From positions 1 to 52,024 of the forward strand of contig CACMXM010000002.1 in NCBI GenBank assembly GCA_902617645.1: 52,024 bases of DNA. Reading direction: 5' to 3'. Each line of letters starts with the position of its first letter. The first letter of the stretch is position 1. Of this stretch, positions 37,150 to 48,078 are shown in pieces. Origin of the DNA: an uncultured Pelagibacteraceae bacterium (GTDB taxonomy: Bacteria > Pseudomonadota > Alphaproteobacteria > Pelagibacterales > Pelagibacteraceae). The translations under genes and the position numbers were made by a program. Below the pieces are notes generated by a model. That model worked only from the letters and a program-made list of their open reading frames with translations, was not told where the DNA came from and did no database searches.

Positions 37150-39582
37150 ATGAAATCAAAAGCTAAAGTAGTTATTGTCGGAGGTGGAGTAGTTGGTGTA
37201 AGTGCTTTATATCATTTGGCAAAAAAAGGTTGGTCTGACGTTGTATTAGTTGAAAGAAAAGAGCTTACCTCTGGTTCAACATGGCATGCCGCAGGTTTAC
37301 TGCCACTCTTTAATATGAGTTACTCGGTTGGCCAATTACACAAATACGCTGTTGACCTTTATAAAACTCTTGAAGAAGAGACAGGTAAAAATGTTGGCTT
37401 TAGTGTTGTTTCAAATATTCGACTTGCAAGTACAAAAGATAGAATGGATGAATACCATCAGTATGCTGGTGTTGCACAAACAATAGGCGTAGATGTAAAA
37501 TTTTTAATACCAGATCAAGTAAAAGAAATTTGGCCTTTATGTAATACAAGTGATTTAGTTGGAGCAATTCAGCACCCAGAAGATGGTTACATTCAACCTG
37601 CTGATCTTACACAAGCTTTAGCTACTGGAGCAAGAAATAGAGGAGCAGAGATTTACAGAAATACAAATGTAGTTGGAATTAAACAAACAAAAAATGGCTG
37701 GGTCGTAGAAACTGATAAAGGCAGTATTGAATGTGAACATGTTATGTCATGCTCAGGAAATTTTGCAAGACAAACTGGAAAAATGGTTGGATTAGAAATA
37801 CCAGTCATACCAGTTGAACATCAATACATTGTTACAGAGCCTCATCCTGAAATTCAAAAAAGAAAAAAAGAAGGTTTACCCGAAATGGGAGTATTAAGAG
37901 ACAGTGATAGTAGATGGTATATGAGAGAAGAAGCAGGTGGTCTTATACTTGGACCTTATGAAGATGGTGCTCCATGTTGTTATGTTGATGGACCATCAAA
38001 AGATTCTGAATATGAATTATTTCAAGAAGATTTAGACAGATTAGCTCCACATATTGAAGGAGCAATTCACAGAGTTCCTGCTTTTGGAGAAGTGGGTGTT
38101 AAAAAAGTTTATAATGGAGCAATTTGTTATACTCCAGACGGAAATCCAATTGTTGGACCTGCATGGGGACTTAAAAACTTTTGGATTAACGAAGGTCATA
38201 GTTTTGGAATAACTGCGGCTGGAGGAGCAGGTTGGCAATTAGCAGAATGGATTGTAGATGGCGAACCTACAATTGACATGCTTGGCGTTGAACCTAGAAG
38301 ATATGGTGATTATTGCTCTAAATCTTATTTAAAAGAAAAGAATGAAGAAGCTTATAGAAATGTATTTATAATTCATTACCCTGATGAAGAAAGAGAAGCA
38401 GCAAGACCTTTAAGAACAGCACCGTGTTACGATAGAATGAAAAAATTAGGCGCTGTGTTCGGTCAAAAATTTGGGTGGGAAAGACCAAATTTTTTTGCAA
38501 CAGATGGCATGGAACAAAAAGACGATTGGTCTTTTAGAAGGTCAAAATGGTTTAAAGCAGTTGAAAAAGAATGTAAGAACGTTAGAGAAAATGTCGGGCT
38601 GCTAGACATGACTGCATTTGCAAAATGCAGAATTAAAGGTCCAAAAGCAGAGGAATTTTTAGATAATTTGGTTGCAAACAAACTTCCGAAAAAAGTAGGT
38701 AGAGTAAATTTATGTCATGCATTAAATACAAAAGGTGGCGTGCATTCAGAATTTACAATCTTAAGAGAAGCTGAGGATAGTTTCTATTTAGTTTCTGCAG
38801 GAGCTTTTCAAAGACTTGACCATGACTGGATCCATAAATGGATGCCTAAAGATGGAAGTGTTATATTTGAAAATTTAACTAATAGTACAGGAGTATTAGT
38901 GGTTGCGGGTCCAAAATCAAGAGAGCTAATGCAAAGAGTTTCAAAAGATGATTTTTCTAATGAGAATTTTAAATGGTTGAGTGCGAAAAACGTAGATGTA
39001 GGTTATGCACCTGTAAATGCTATGAGAGTAAATTTTGTTGGTGAATTAGGCTGGGAACTCCATCACCCAATTGAATACCAAAATCATATATTTGATAAAT
39101 TAATGGAGGCGGGAAAAGACTTAGGCTTAAAACCTTTCGGAATAAGAGCAATGAACAGTTTAAGAGTTGAAAAATCTTACAAACTTGTGGGTACAGAATT
39201 ATCAATTGAATATGCACCGTATGAGAGTGGATTAGATAGATTCATTCATCCAAATAAAGGAAGCTTCATTGGATTAGATGCACTTAATAAATGGAGAGAA
39301 AAAGGATTTAATAATAAATTGGTAACATTGGAAGTTCATAACGTCACTGATGCCGATGTATTAGGAAATAATCCAATTTATGAAAATGGATCTGTTGTTG
39401 GAAGAGCCACAGGCGGAGATTATGGTTTTAGATTAGGAAAATCAATTGCACTTGGTATGGTAAAGCCTACGTTGGCAAATGTTGGACAAAAACTTAAAAT
39501 TGATATACTCGGCAAAATGCATGAAGCAACAATTTTAGAAGACAGTCCCTATGATGCAGAAAATAAATTATTAAGAGCCTAA
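37150..39582 (+). CDS. Dimethylglycine/sarcosine dehydrogenase family (FAD oxidoreductase + GcvT domains)
   Basis: [26 protein letters not shown] (flavinylated-His context), C-terminal GcvT folate domain. Confidence 0.9.
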   Translation: MKSKAKVVIVGGGVVGVSALYHLAKKGWSDVVLVERKELTSGSTWHAAGLLPLFNMSYSVGQLHKYAVDLYKTLEEETGKNVGFSVVSNIRLASTKDRMDEYHQYAGVAQTIGVDVKFLIPDQVKEIWPLCNTSDLVGAIQHPEDGYIQPADLTQALATGARNRGAEIYRNTNVVGIKQTKNGWVVETDKGSIECEHVMSCSGNFARQTGKMVGLEIPVIPVEHQYIVTEPHPEIQKRKKEGLPEMGVLRDSDSRWYMREEAGGLILGPYEDGAPCCYVDGPSKDSEYELFQEDLDRLAPHIEGAIHRVPAFGEVGVKKVYNGAICYTPDGNPIVGPAWGLKNFWINEGHSFGITAAGGAGWQLAEWIVDGEPTIDMLGVEPRRYGDYCSKSYLKEKNEEAYRNVFIIHYPDEEREAARPLRTAPCYDRMKKLGAVFGQKFGWERPNFFATDGMEQKDDWSFRRSKWFKAVEKECKNVRENVGLLDMTAFAKCRIKGPKAEEFLDNLVANKLPKKVGRVNLCHALNTKGGVHSEFTILREAEDSFYLVSAGAFQRLDHDWIHKWMPKDGSVIFENLTNSTGVLVVAGPKSRELMQRVSKDDFSNENFKWLSAKNVDVGYAPVNAMRVNFVGELGWELHHPIEYQNHIFDKLMEAGKDLGLKPFGIRAMNSLRVEKSYKLVGTELSIEYAPYESGLDRFIHPNKGSFIGLDALNKWREKGFNNKLVTLEVHNVTDADVLGNNPIYENGSVVGRATGGDYGFRLGKSIALGMVKPTLANVGQKLKIDILGKMHEATILEDSPYDAENKLLRA

Positions 39583-40331
39583 TGAAAATAATAGTAGCAG
39601 TTAAAAGAGTTATTGATTACAACGTCCAAATCAGAGTTAAAGAAGATGGATCTGGCGTTGTTACAGATAATGTAAAAATGTCAACAAATCCACCAGATGA
39701 TAATGCGGTTGAAGAGGCAGTAAAAATAAAAGAGTCTGGCAAAGCGAAGGAAATAGTTGCTGTAACGGTTGGAGAAGAAAAAGCTCAAGAGACAGTTAGG
39801 AAAGCATTGGCAGTTGGTGCTGACAGAGGAATATTAGTAAAAGCACCTGGTACTATTGAACCATTAGCGGTTGCAAAAATTTTACAAAAAATTGTTGAAA
39901 AAGAAAAACCAGATTTAGTTTTTATGGGCAAACAGGCTATAGATGATGATTGTAATCAAACAGGTCAAATGTTAGCTGCAATTTTAAATTGGCCTCAAGC
40001 AACATTCGCTTCTAAAATCGATGTAAAAGAAAATGTATTAGAGGTAACAAGAGAAGTTGATGAAGGTCTTGAGACAATAGAAGTTAAAATACCTTCTATT
40101 GTTACATGTGATTTAAGACTAAACGAGCCTAGATACGCATCATTACCTAATATAATGAAGGCAAAGAAGAAACCTTTAGAGCAAATAGATGCTTCAGAAT
40201 TAGGCATTGATATAAAACCTAGAATCGAGCAAATTAAAGTTGAAGAACCACCTAAAAGAAAAGCTGGGATTAAAGTTTCGAGCGTTGAAGAATTGGTTCA
40301 AAAATTAAAAAATGAGGCTAAAGTAATATAA
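39582..40331 (+). CDS. etfB: Electron transfer flavoprotein beta subunit
   Basis: [17 protein letters not shown] signature. Confidence 0.95.
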   Translation: MKIIVAVKRVIDYNVQIRVKEDGSGVVTDNVKMSTNPPDDNAVEEAVKIKESGKAKEIVAVTVGEEKAQETVRKALAVGADRGILVKAPGTIEPLAVAKILQKIVEKEKPDLVFMGKQAIDDDCNQTGQMLAAILNWPQATFASKIDVKENVLEVTREVDEGLETIEVKIPSIVTCDLRLNEPRYASLPNIMKAKKKPLEQIDASELGIDIKPRIEQIKVEEPPKRKAGIKVSSVEELVQKLKNEAKVI

Positions 40332-41284
40332 TGTCAGTTTTATTAATAGCAGAGCATAACAATAAAGAGGTAAAACCGTTTACTCTTAATGCTATAACTG
40401 CTGCATCACAAATAAATGATGATTTACACGTATTGGTAATAGGTAAAAATGCTGATCCGGTTGCAAAATCATTATCAGAAGTTCCTAATGTTAAAAAAGT
40501 AATACATGTAGATAATGATATTTACGAAAACTATATCGCAGAAAATTATACACCGGTGATACTCAAACAAGCAGAAAATTACTCACACATTGTTTGTTCA
40601 GCAAATACATTTGGAAAAAATTTAATGCCTAGAATTGCTGCGTTATTAGATACTTCTCAAGTAAGTGATATCATAAAAGTTATTTCTGAAGACACCTTTT
40701 TAAGACCTATTTATGCAGGCAATGCCTTTGCAACAGTTAAAAGTACTGATAAAAAAAAATGTGTCACCATTAGACCTACGTCATTTGATCCAGCTCCGAC
40801 ATCAGGTGGATCAGCAGAAATAGTTAAAGGTGAAAATACAGATCCATCTCAAAATACAAAATTTGTTAAAAAAGAAGAAATTAAATCAGACAGACCAGAG
40901 CTTGGCACTGCAAGAATAGTAATTTCAGGTGGAAGAGGTATGCAGAGTGGTGAAAATTTTAAACTCATTACAGCAATTGCTGATAAATTAAATGCAGCGA
41001 TTGGTGCATCTAGAGCAGCAGTTGATGCAGGCTACATTACAAACGATCACCAAGTTGGTCAAACTGGTAAAGTAGTTGTTCCAGATTTATACATAGCAGT
41101 CGGAATTTCAGGCGCAATTCAACATTTGGCTGGCATGAAGGAGAGCAAAGTAATTGTCGCAATAAATAAAGATGGTGAGGCACCTATTTTTTCTGTTGCA
41201 GATTATGGCTTAGAAGCTGATTTATTTGATGCCCTTCCTAAATTTCTGGAAGAATTGAACAAATTAAACACTATACAAAAATAA
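40331..41284 (+). CDS. etfA: Electron transfer flavoprotein alpha subunit
   Basis: VVPDLYIAVGISGAIQHLAGMKESKVIVAINKD. Confidence 0.95.
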   Translation: MSVLLIAEHNNKEVKPFTLNAITAASQINDDLHVLVIGKNADPVAKSLSEVPNVKKVIHVDNDIYENYIAENYTPVILKQAENYSHIVCSANTFGKNLMPRIAALLDTSQVSDIIKVISEDTFLRPIYAGNAFATVKSTDKKKCVTIRPTSFDPAPTSGGSAEIVKGENTDPSQNTKFVKKEEIKSDRPELGTARIVISGGRGMQSGENFKLITAIADKLNAAIGASRAAVDAGYITNDHQVGQTGKVVVPDLYIAVGISGAIQHLAGMKESKVIVAINKDGEAPIFSVADYGLEADLFDALPKFLEELNKLNTIQK

Positions 41285-41307
41285 CAAATACTGTAAAAAT
41301 TTCCAAT

Positions 41308-42927
41308 ATGTCTCGTGAGGTAATGGAATACGATGTTGTAATTGTTGGAGGAGGTCCATCTGGATTGTCAGCAGCAATTAGACTTAAACAATTAAATTCC
41401 GATTTAAATGTTTGCGTTTTGGAAAAAGCTTCTGAAATAGGAGCGCATATTTTGTCAGGCAATGTTTTTGAAACTCGTGCTTTAGATGAACTGATACCCA
41501 ATTGGAAAGAATTAAATAGTCCAATTAAAACAAAAGTTTCTAAAGAAAAATTTTTATTTTTAGGTAAAACAAAATCTTTGAGTTGGCCTACTTGGTTATT
41601 ACCTAAAGTTCAACAAAATCATAATAACTTTATTATTAGCCTAGCAAATTTATGCAGATGGCTTGCAGAACAAGCCGAAGGTTTAGGCGTTGAAATTTTT
41701 CCAGGTTTTCCAGCTAGTGAAATTTTATATAACGATGATGGTTCAGTTAAAGGTGTTGCAACACAAGATATGGGTTTAGATAAAAATGGTGAAAAAAAAG
41801 ATAGTTATGAACCAGGTATGGAATTACATGCAAAGGTTACGGTATTTGCTGAAGGGTGCAGGGGACATCTAGGAAAACAATTAATAAATAAATTTGAGTT
41901 AAATAAAGGAAAAGATCCTCAGCAATACGGAATTGGTTTCAAAGAGATTTGGGAAATTAGTGAGGATATGCACCATGAAGGTTTGGTAATGCATACTGCA
42001 GGATGGCCACTAGATAATCAAACCTATGGTGGTAGCTTTATGTATCACGCGGAGAATAAACAAATTTTTCTAGGGTATGTAATCGGATTAGATTATAAAA
42101 ACCCACATTTATCTCCGTTTGATGAATTTCAAAGATTTAAAACTCATCCAGCAATAAAAAAATATATAGAGAATGGAAAAAGAATTTCTTACGGTGCGAG
42201 AGCATTAATTGAAGGTGGCATTCAAAGTTTACCAAAAATGTATATGCCTGGTGCTTTACTAGTAGGTTGTGATGCAGGAACACTAAATATGCCAAAGATT
42301 AAGGGCTCTCATACAGCCATGAAAAGTGGAATGATTGCAGCTGAAACAATATTTGAACACTTAGGTCAACAAAAAGACCTATCAATATATGAGGAAAAAT
42401 TTAGTAAAAGTTGGGTTTATGAAGAGCTTCATGCAGCCAGAAATGTAAAACCAAGTTTTAGTTGGGGTTTAATACTAGGAATAATTTTTACAGGAATAGA
42501 TCAAATATTATTTAGAGGTAGACTACCTTTTACTTTAAGCCACAAACATGCTGACCATGAAACATTAAAAGATGCAAAAATAATGCCAAAAATTGATTAT
42601 CCTAAACCTGATAATAAAATTACTTTTGACAAAACAAGCTCTGTTTATTTGACCGGAACAAACCATGCTGAAAATCAGCCAGTGCATTTAAAGCTTAAGG
42701 ACCCAAATTTACCAATTAGTTATACATTAGAAAAATATGACGAACCTGCTCAAAGATACTGCCCTGTCGGTGTTTATGAAGTTCAAATTGAAAATGGTTC
42801 CTCTAAATTTGTCATTAATTCACAAAATTGTATACATTGCAAAACTTGTGATATCAAAGAGCCGTCTCAAAATATTACTTGGGTAACACCAGAAGGTGGC
42901 GGTGGACCAAAATATGGAAATATGTAA
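41308..42927 (+). CDS. Electron transfer flavoprotein-ubiquinone oxidoreductase
   Basis: GGGPSGLSAAIRLKQ; GCDAGTLNMPKIKGSHTAMKSG; C-terminal 4Fe-4S motif NCIHCKTCDIKEP. Confidence 0.95.
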   Translation: MSREVMEYDVVIVGGGPSGLSAAIRLKQLNSDLNVCVLEKASEIGAHILSGNVFETRALDELIPNWKELNSPIKTKVSKEKFLFLGKTKSLSWPTWLLPKVQQNHNNFIISLANLCRWLAEQAEGLGVEIFPGFPASEILYNDDGSVKGVATQDMGLDKNGEKKDSYEPGMELHAKVTVFAEGCRGHLGKQLINKFELNKGKDPQQYGIGFKEIWEISEDMHHEGLVMHTAGWPLDNQTYGGSFMYHAENKQIFLGYVIGLDYKNPHLSPFDEFQRFKTHPAIKKYIENGKRISYGARALIEGGIQSLPKMYMPGALLVGCDAGTLNMPKIKGSHTAMKSGMIAAETIFEHLGQQKDLSIYEEKFSKSWVYEELHAARNVKPSFSWGLILGIIFTGIDQILFRGRLPFTLSHKHADHETLKDAKIMPKIDYPKPDNKITFDKTSSVYLTGTNHAENQPVHLKLKDPNLPISYTLEKYDEPAQRYCPVGVYEVQIENGSSKFVINSQNCIHCKTCDIKEPSQNITWVTPEGGGGPKYGNM

Positions 42928-43483
42928 AAAAATTATTTTATTTTCAATTTTAATATTTTTCTCCTTAATCCAATATACTCATGCAAATAATCTGAAAGAT
43001 ATAAAACCAACTATTAAGGATTTGATATTAATGAAATACGAAATTTTTTTCTTAAAAAATCAATCTAGAGTAATAAACTCAAGAAAAACGGGACTAATGG
43101 TTCGTTATCAATCTATTAATTATGAAATCAAAATTGATGATGATACTAATACAAAAGTAATAATTAATTCAATAATGGATAAAAATAGATATCTTAAGAA
43201 AAAAAAATATAAGCCCAAGATTGTGGACTGCAATATAGTGAGAAATAAAATTGTCACTGACAAATTTGGATACAATCCATTAACTTTAAGACAAAATTAT
43301 TCAGTCACAGAGGAAGTTTTGTTTGAATACATTAAAAACAATATTTTTAATTTTCAGAATTTAAAAGAAGATGAAATTGAAAGATTAATAAATAAAACAT
43401 CTGTTACAGTAAATATAATACACCCTATTTCAAAATTTAATTTAACATGCTCTGGTAAGTTATCAGATGCACAACTTTATTAA
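42914..43483 (+). CDS. Hypothetical secreted protein
   Basis: Signal peptide MEICKKIILFSILIFFSLIQYTHA from ATG 42914 (listed ORF starts at GTG 42896); overlaps the 3' end of the upstream gene. Confidence 0.55.
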   Translation: MEICKKIILFSILIFFSLIQYTHANNLKDIKPTIKDLILMKYEIFFLKNQSRVINSRKTGLMVRYQSINYEIKIDDDTNTKVIINSIMDKNRYLKKKKYKPKIVDCNIVRNKIVTDKFGYNPLTLRQNYSVTEEVLFEYIKNNIFNFQNLKEDEIERLINKTSVTVNIIHPISKFNLTCSGKLSDAQLY

Positions 43484-43484
43484 T

Positions 43485-43859
43485 TTAAGATAAATCTATT
43501 GCAAATTTTTTTAAAGTTTCAATAGGAATTAATTTTAAAGTGTTTTGGTGTGTTTTTTTTAAATAAATTGGACATCCTTTACCTGCCTCAACTGCTCTTG
43601 CGTACCAACTAGCACATACACACCAACAGTCTCCTTCTTTTAATCCGGGAAAACCAAACTCAGGATGAGGAGTGATTAAATCATTTCCTGCATTCTTGCA
43701 CCAATTTAAAAATTCATTATTTACTTTAGCGCAAACTGTATGAACCCCTTTATCATTCTCGTCTGTCTTACAACATCCGTCTCTATACCATCCAGTTAAC
43801 GGATCCATAGAACAATCCTCAAGATCTTCTCCCAAAACATTTTTTTGATTATCTTCCAT
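43485..43859 (-). CDS. DUF2237 family protein
   Basis: VLGEDLEDCSMDPLTGWYRDGCC...GDCWCVCASWY. Confidence 0.85.
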   Translation of the reverse strand: MEDNQKNVLGEDLEDCSMDPLTGWYRDGCCKTDENDKGVHTVCAKVNNEFLNWCKNAGNDLITPHPEFGFPGLKEGDCWCVCASWYARAVEAGKGCPIYLKKTHQNTLKLIPIETLKKFAIDLS

Positions 43860-44326
43860 TAAATTTTTGTAGGATTCGGCTGTCCTTTATAAACTTTTTC
43901 TGGATCAAATTTTTTTTCTTTCTCTTCAAATTTCATTTCAATATTTCTAGCATTATCGATTTTACCTAATGGAATCGATCTATAAAAACATGATCTATAA
44001 CCAACATGGCAGCTAGCACCCTCACCAATATCAACACTCATCCAAATAGAATCTTGGTCATCATCAATTCTTAATTCCTTAACTTTTTGAACAAATCCAC
44101 TAGTTTTACCTTTGTGCCAAATTTGGTTTCTTGATCTGCTCCAATAATGTGCTTCCTTTGTTTCCATTGTTAATTTAAGTGCTTCTACATTCATGTAACC
44201 ATGCATTAATATTTCTTTTGTATTGGCACATGTTGTCACAACTGGTATCAAGCCATCATTATCAAATTTTGGTGATAAGAGCTTACCTTCCTCTATTTCT
44301 GTAACATTTTCTCTTTTTTTAAACAT
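43859..44326 (-). CDS. hisI: Phosphoribosyl-AMP cyclohydrolase
   Basis: YWSRSRNQIWHKGKTSG, HVGYRSCFYR. Confidence 0.9.
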   Translation of the reverse strand: MFKKRENVTEIEEGKLLSPKFDNDGLIPVVTTCANTKEILMHGYMNVEALKLTMETKEAHYWSRSRNQIWHKGKTSGFVQKVKELRIDDDQDSIWMSVDIGEGASCHVGYRSCFYRSIPLGKIDNARNIEMKFEEKEKKFDPEKVYKGQPNPTKI

Positions 44327-44402
44327 ATATAGTTCTTATGTAGCACATTCATAGATATATTAAATATTTTAAAAATAAGTATTTATATGTATAAGGGCTT
44401 TC

Positions 44403-45008
44403 ATGAAATTAGTTAAAGAATTAAATAAATCAGCATTAGAAAGTGAAATTTCTGATAAGGAAGCAGAAGAAGCTTTCGTTAAAATTTTAAAATATATTGG
44501 TGAAGATCCTGGTCGAGAAGGCTTACTAGAAACTCCAAAAAGAGTTAGAAAAGCATTCAAAGAATATTTTAAAGGCTATCAAGAAGATCCTTACAAAATT
44601 TTGTCAAAAACGTTTGGAGATGTGGATGGATATAACGACATCGTAATACAAAAAAATATATCTGTTCAAAGTCACTGTGAACATCATATGGCACCTATAA
44701 TTGGTATAGCTCATGTAGCCTACATTCCTAATGAAAGAGTTGTAGGATTAAGTAAGTTAGCAAGAGTAGTAGAAGCTTTTTCTAAAAGACTCCAAACTCA
44801 AGAAAGGTTAACTATGCAAATTGCTAAAACTGTTATGGAAGCTCTAGATGCAAAAGGTGTTGCTGTAACAATAGACTCTAATCATATGTGTATGACTATG
44901 AGGGGAGTAAAGAAAGAGCAAGCAACAACAGTAACTAATTACTATTTAGGTCAATTCAAAGAAGATCTAAGTTACCAAAACAGATATTTAAGATTTATTA
45001 GCAAATAA
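44403..45008 (+). CDS. folE: GTP cyclohydrolase I
   Basis: SHCEHHMAPIIG, GLSKLARVVEAFSKRLQTQERLT, MCMTMRGV. Confidence 0.96.
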   Translation: MKLVKELNKSALESEISDKEAEEAFVKILKYIGEDPGREGLLETPKRVRKAFKEYFKGYQEDPYKILSKTFGDVDGYNDIVIQKNISVQSHCEHHMAPIIGIAHVAYIPNERVVGLSKLARVVEAFSKRLQTQERLTMQIAKTVMEALDAKGVAVTIDSNHMCMTMRGVKKEQATTVTNYYLGQFKEDLSYQNRYLRFISK

Positions 45009-45034
45009 ATATCTGTATAATAATTTACAGATAT
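45009..45034. promoter_or_regulatory. Palindrome ATATCTGTA-N8-TACAGATAT spanning the folE-acuI junction and acuI start codon
   Basis: 9-bp perfect arms; occupies the entire intergenic gap. Confidence 0.6.
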
Positions 45035-46034
45035 GTCTGATAATTTCAAAGCATTAGTTGTAAACCAAGAGGGTGATAAATTCTCCAGAGAAGTAAAATC
45101 AGTAAACAAAGAATTTTTAAAACATGGAGATGTTTTAGTAAAAGTAGAATATTCTGGATTGAACTATAAAGATGCTCTAATTTTAAAAAATGGGGCTAAA
45201 TTAGTTAAAGAGTTTCCTCATATACCAGGAATAGATTTCTCAGGGACTGTTGTGGAAAGTAAAAATGAAAATTATAAACAAGGTGACGAAATTATTTGTA
45301 CAGGTTGGAGAGTTGGTGAATTATATTATGGAGGATATTCACAGTATGCTAAAGTAAAAGGTGAGTTTCTTGTAAAAAGACCGAAAAATCTATCAGCAAA
45401 GCAATCAATGATATTAGGAACTGCGGGCCTCACAGCTATTCAATGCGCATTTGCAGTTAAAGCAAGAGAAGAATTATTACTACAAAAAAAAGTAGTTGAT
45501 GTGATTGTGACTGGAGCTTCTGGAGGAGTTGGAAGTATGGCAGTAATGATTTTAAATAAATTAGGTATAAATGTTACTGCAGTTTCAGGAAAAAAAAAAA
45601 ATCATGATTATTTAAAATCCTTAGGTGCAAAAAACCTTATAAATACTGCTGATTTGGATAAAGATGCTAGACCTCTTGATAAAGGATTATATGATGGTGC
45701 AGTAGATACTGTTGGCGGAAATATCCTAGCAAATGTTCTTTCACACATAAGAGATAAAGGAATTGTTGCAGCATGCGGTAATGCTAATCACTACAAATTA
45801 AATACAACAGTTATGCCATTTATTATTAGAGGAGTTAAGCTCTGGGGTATAAACTCAGTAGATACATCAAAAAAAAGAAGAGATTTTTTATGGGGAGAAC
45901 TACCAAATCTTATAGATTTTAGTTTATTAGAAAAATCTGTTAAAGAAATAAGTCTTGATGAGCTTTTAAACACATACTCACAAATGCTTGAGGGAAAAAC
46001 ATCAGGAAGATACTTAATTAATCTGAGCAAGTAA
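45033..46034 (+). CDS. acuI: Acryloyl-CoA reductase AcuI/YhdH family quinone oxidoreductase
   Basis: GLNYKDALIL, PGIDFSGTV, VTGASGGVGSMA. Confidence 0.88.
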   Translation: MSDNFKALVVNQEGDKFSREVKSVNKEFLKHGDVLVKVEYSGLNYKDALILKNGAKLVKEFPHIPGIDFSGTVVESKNENYKQGDEIICTGWRVGELYYGGYSQYAKVKGEFLVKRPKNLSAKQSMILGTAGLTAIQCAFAVKAREELLLQKKVVDVIVTGASGGVGSMAVMILNKLGINVTAVSGKKKNHDYLKSLGAKNLINTADLDKDARPLDKGLYDGAVDTVGGNILANVLSHIRDKGIVAACGNANHYKLNTTVMPFIIRGVKLWGINSVDTSKKRRDFLWGELPNLIDFSLLEKSVKEISLDELLNTYSQMLEGKTSGRYLINLSK

Positions 46035-46924
46035 TGGATTGGGATAAATTAAAAATCTTTCATGCAGTAGCTGAAGCTGGAAGTTTTACTAGTGCAACGG
46101 TGATTTTAAATTTAAGTCAGTCCGCTATAAGTAGACAAATACAATCATTAGAGGAGGATTTAAAAGTCAAGTTATTTGAAAGACATGCAAGAGGCTTAAC
46201 CCTCACAGAAAATGGAGAATATGTCTATAAAACTGCTCATGAGGTGATAAGTAAATTAAAAGAGGTCGAAACCTCATTAGGTGATCAAAAAAATAAACCA
46301 ACCGGAAAAATCATCATTACTACAGTTAGAAGTTTTGGCACACATTGGCTTACTCCAAGAATTCAAGAATTTATGCAACTTCATCCTGAAATGGAAGTTG
46401 AGCTTATTTTCGATGATAAGGAGCTAGATTTAAGTACTAGACAAGCAGATATTGGTATTTTTATGAGAAGACCTAAACAACTAAACTACATCCAAAAAAA
46501 ATTAATGGATATTAATTACCATATTTATGGCTCTAACACTTACTTAGAAAAATATGGTATGCCAAAGAGTATAGCTGACTTAAACAAGCATAAATTTATC
46601 TCTTTTGGAAAAGGAACTCCTTCACCAGTTTATAATCCAGATTGGGCGCTTAAAATTGGCATGAAAGACTCAAAAAAAAGAAAATCAATTATGAAAGTTA
46701 ACAGCGTAATGGGATTATTATTGGCTGTTGAGAGTGGAGTGGGTTTAGCAGCATTGCCTGATTACTTAGTTTTTCAATCAAAAAATTTGATTAAAGTACT
46801 CCCAAAAGTTGAAGGACCAATTACTGAAGCTCACTTCGTTTACCCGCAATCTTTAAAAAATGTTGCCAGGGTTCAGGCATTTAGAAATTTTTTATATAGT
46901 AAAATTTCAGAGTGGAAATTTTAA
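46034..46924 (+). CDS. LysR family transcriptional regulator
   Basis: N-terminal wHTH (FHAVAEAGSFTSATVILNLSQSAISRQIQSLEEDL) and substrate-binding domain. Confidence 0.93.
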   Translation: MDWDKLKIFHAVAEAGSFTSATVILNLSQSAISRQIQSLEEDLKVKLFERHARGLTLTENGEYVYKTAHEVISKLKEVETSLGDQKNKPTGKIIITTVRSFGTHWLTPRIQEFMQLHPEMEVELIFDDKELDLSTRQADIGIFMRRPKQLNYIQKKLMDINYHIYGSNTYLEKYGMPKSIADLNKHKFISFGKGTPSPVYNPDWALKIGMKDSKKRKSIMKVNSVMGLLLAVESGVGLAALPDYLVFQSKNLIKVLPKVEGPITEAHFVYPQSLKNVARVQAFRNFLYSKISEWKF

Positions 46925-46967
46925 AAACTAAGCAAAATAGGCTTTTTTAAGAGCAGATTGACGCAAC

Positions 46968-46982
46968 TGATAATCATTCTCA
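46968..46982 (+). promoter_or_regulatory. Fur-like box TGATAATCATTCTCA
   Basis: 7-1-7 match with one mismatch to TGATAATnATTATCA, immediately upstream of the -35 of the iron ABC promoter. Confidence 0.7.
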
Positions 46983-47011
46983 TTGCAAACAGTTATCAAT
47001 TGCAATATAAG
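46983..47011 (+). promoter_or_regulatory. Candidate promoter TTGCAA-N17-TATAAG for the iron transporter operon
   Basis: Near-consensus hexamers with 17-bp spacer; GAGGAG SD at 47035-47040. Confidence 0.6.
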
Positions 47012-47045
47012 CAACCCAATATTTACTTAACACTGAGGAGATTAA

Positions 47046-48074
47046 ATGAGAAAAATAACAATTTTTGCATTTATTTCATTTTTGTTTGCTTCTACTTTTG
47101 CTATCGCGAATGAAGTCAACATATTCAATGCAAGACACTATAAAGCAGACGGAGAGCTTTACAGTAAATTTACCAATATGACTGGAATAAAAGTTAATCT
47201 GATTAACGGAAAATCAGGAGCTTTAGAAAAAAGAATACTTGAAGAAGGTGCTGATGCTACTGCAGACCTTTACATCACAGCAGATGCTGGAAGATGTGGT
47301 GCTATGGATAAAAAAGGAGCACTTCAAGGAGGTTTAACTTCTGCTGCTATTAAAGCAGCTGTTCCAAAAAGTTTTAGAACAAATAAGTGGGTTGGTATCG
47401 CAAAAAGAGCAAGAATAATTTATTACTCACCAGAAAGAGTTACTGGTGCTGAATTATCTGGAATGACTTATGAAGGTTTAGCTGATCCTAAATGGAAAGG
47501 CAGATTAGTAATAAGAAAATCTAGCAACATATACAATAAATCTCTTGTAGCATCTTTGATCAAAAATAATGGTAAAGCAGCTACTGCTGAGTGGGCAAAA
47601 GGAGTTGTAGCAAATATGGCAAGAACACCTGAAGGTAATGACAGAGCACAAATTATGGCTGTTGCTGCTGGTGAAGCTGATATTGCTGTAGCGAATACTT
47701 ACTATTTAGCACTTATGTTATCTGGTAAAAAAGGTGCAGAGCAACAAGAAGCTGCTAAAAAGGTTAAGGCTTTTTTCCCTAATCAAAATGATAGAGGAAC
47801 ACACATGAATGTTAGCTGTGCAGCTTTAGTAAAAGGTGCGCCTAATAAAGCTAATGCAGTTAAACTTGTTGAGTTTTTATTAACACCAGAGTCTCAAGAG
47901 CATTTTACAAATAATACTTTTGAGTTTCCAATGATTGATGGTGTTTCACCAAGTCCATTAGTAGTAAATAACCTAGGATTAGATTTCAAACAAGATATGA
48001 AAACTAAGCTTTCTTCTTATGGAAAAAATCAAGCTGCTGCAGTAGAGGTTATGACAGCTGCTGGTTGGAAATAA
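47046..48074 (+). CDS. fbpA: Fe(3+) ABC transporter substrate-binding protein (FbpA/FutA-like)
   Basis: Signal peptide, NIFNARHYKADGELY, ANTYYLALML. Confidence 0.92.
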   Translation: MRKITIFAFISFLFASTFAIANEVNIFNARHYKADGELYSKFTNMTGIKVNLINGKSGALEKRILEEGADATADLYITADAGRCGAMDKKGALQGGLTSAAIKAAVPKSFRTNKWVGIAKRARIIYYSPERVTGAELSGMTYEGLADPKWKGRLVIRKSSNIYNKSLVASLIKNNGKAATAEWAKGVVANMARTPEGNDRAQIMAVAAGEADIAVANTYYLALMLSGKKGAEQQEAAKKVKAFFPNQNDRGTHMNVSCAALVKGAPNKANAVKLVEFLLTPESQEHFTNNTFEFPMIDGVSPSPLVVNNLGLDFKQDMKTKLSSYGKNQAAAVEVMTAAGWK

Positions 48075-48078
48075 ATTG

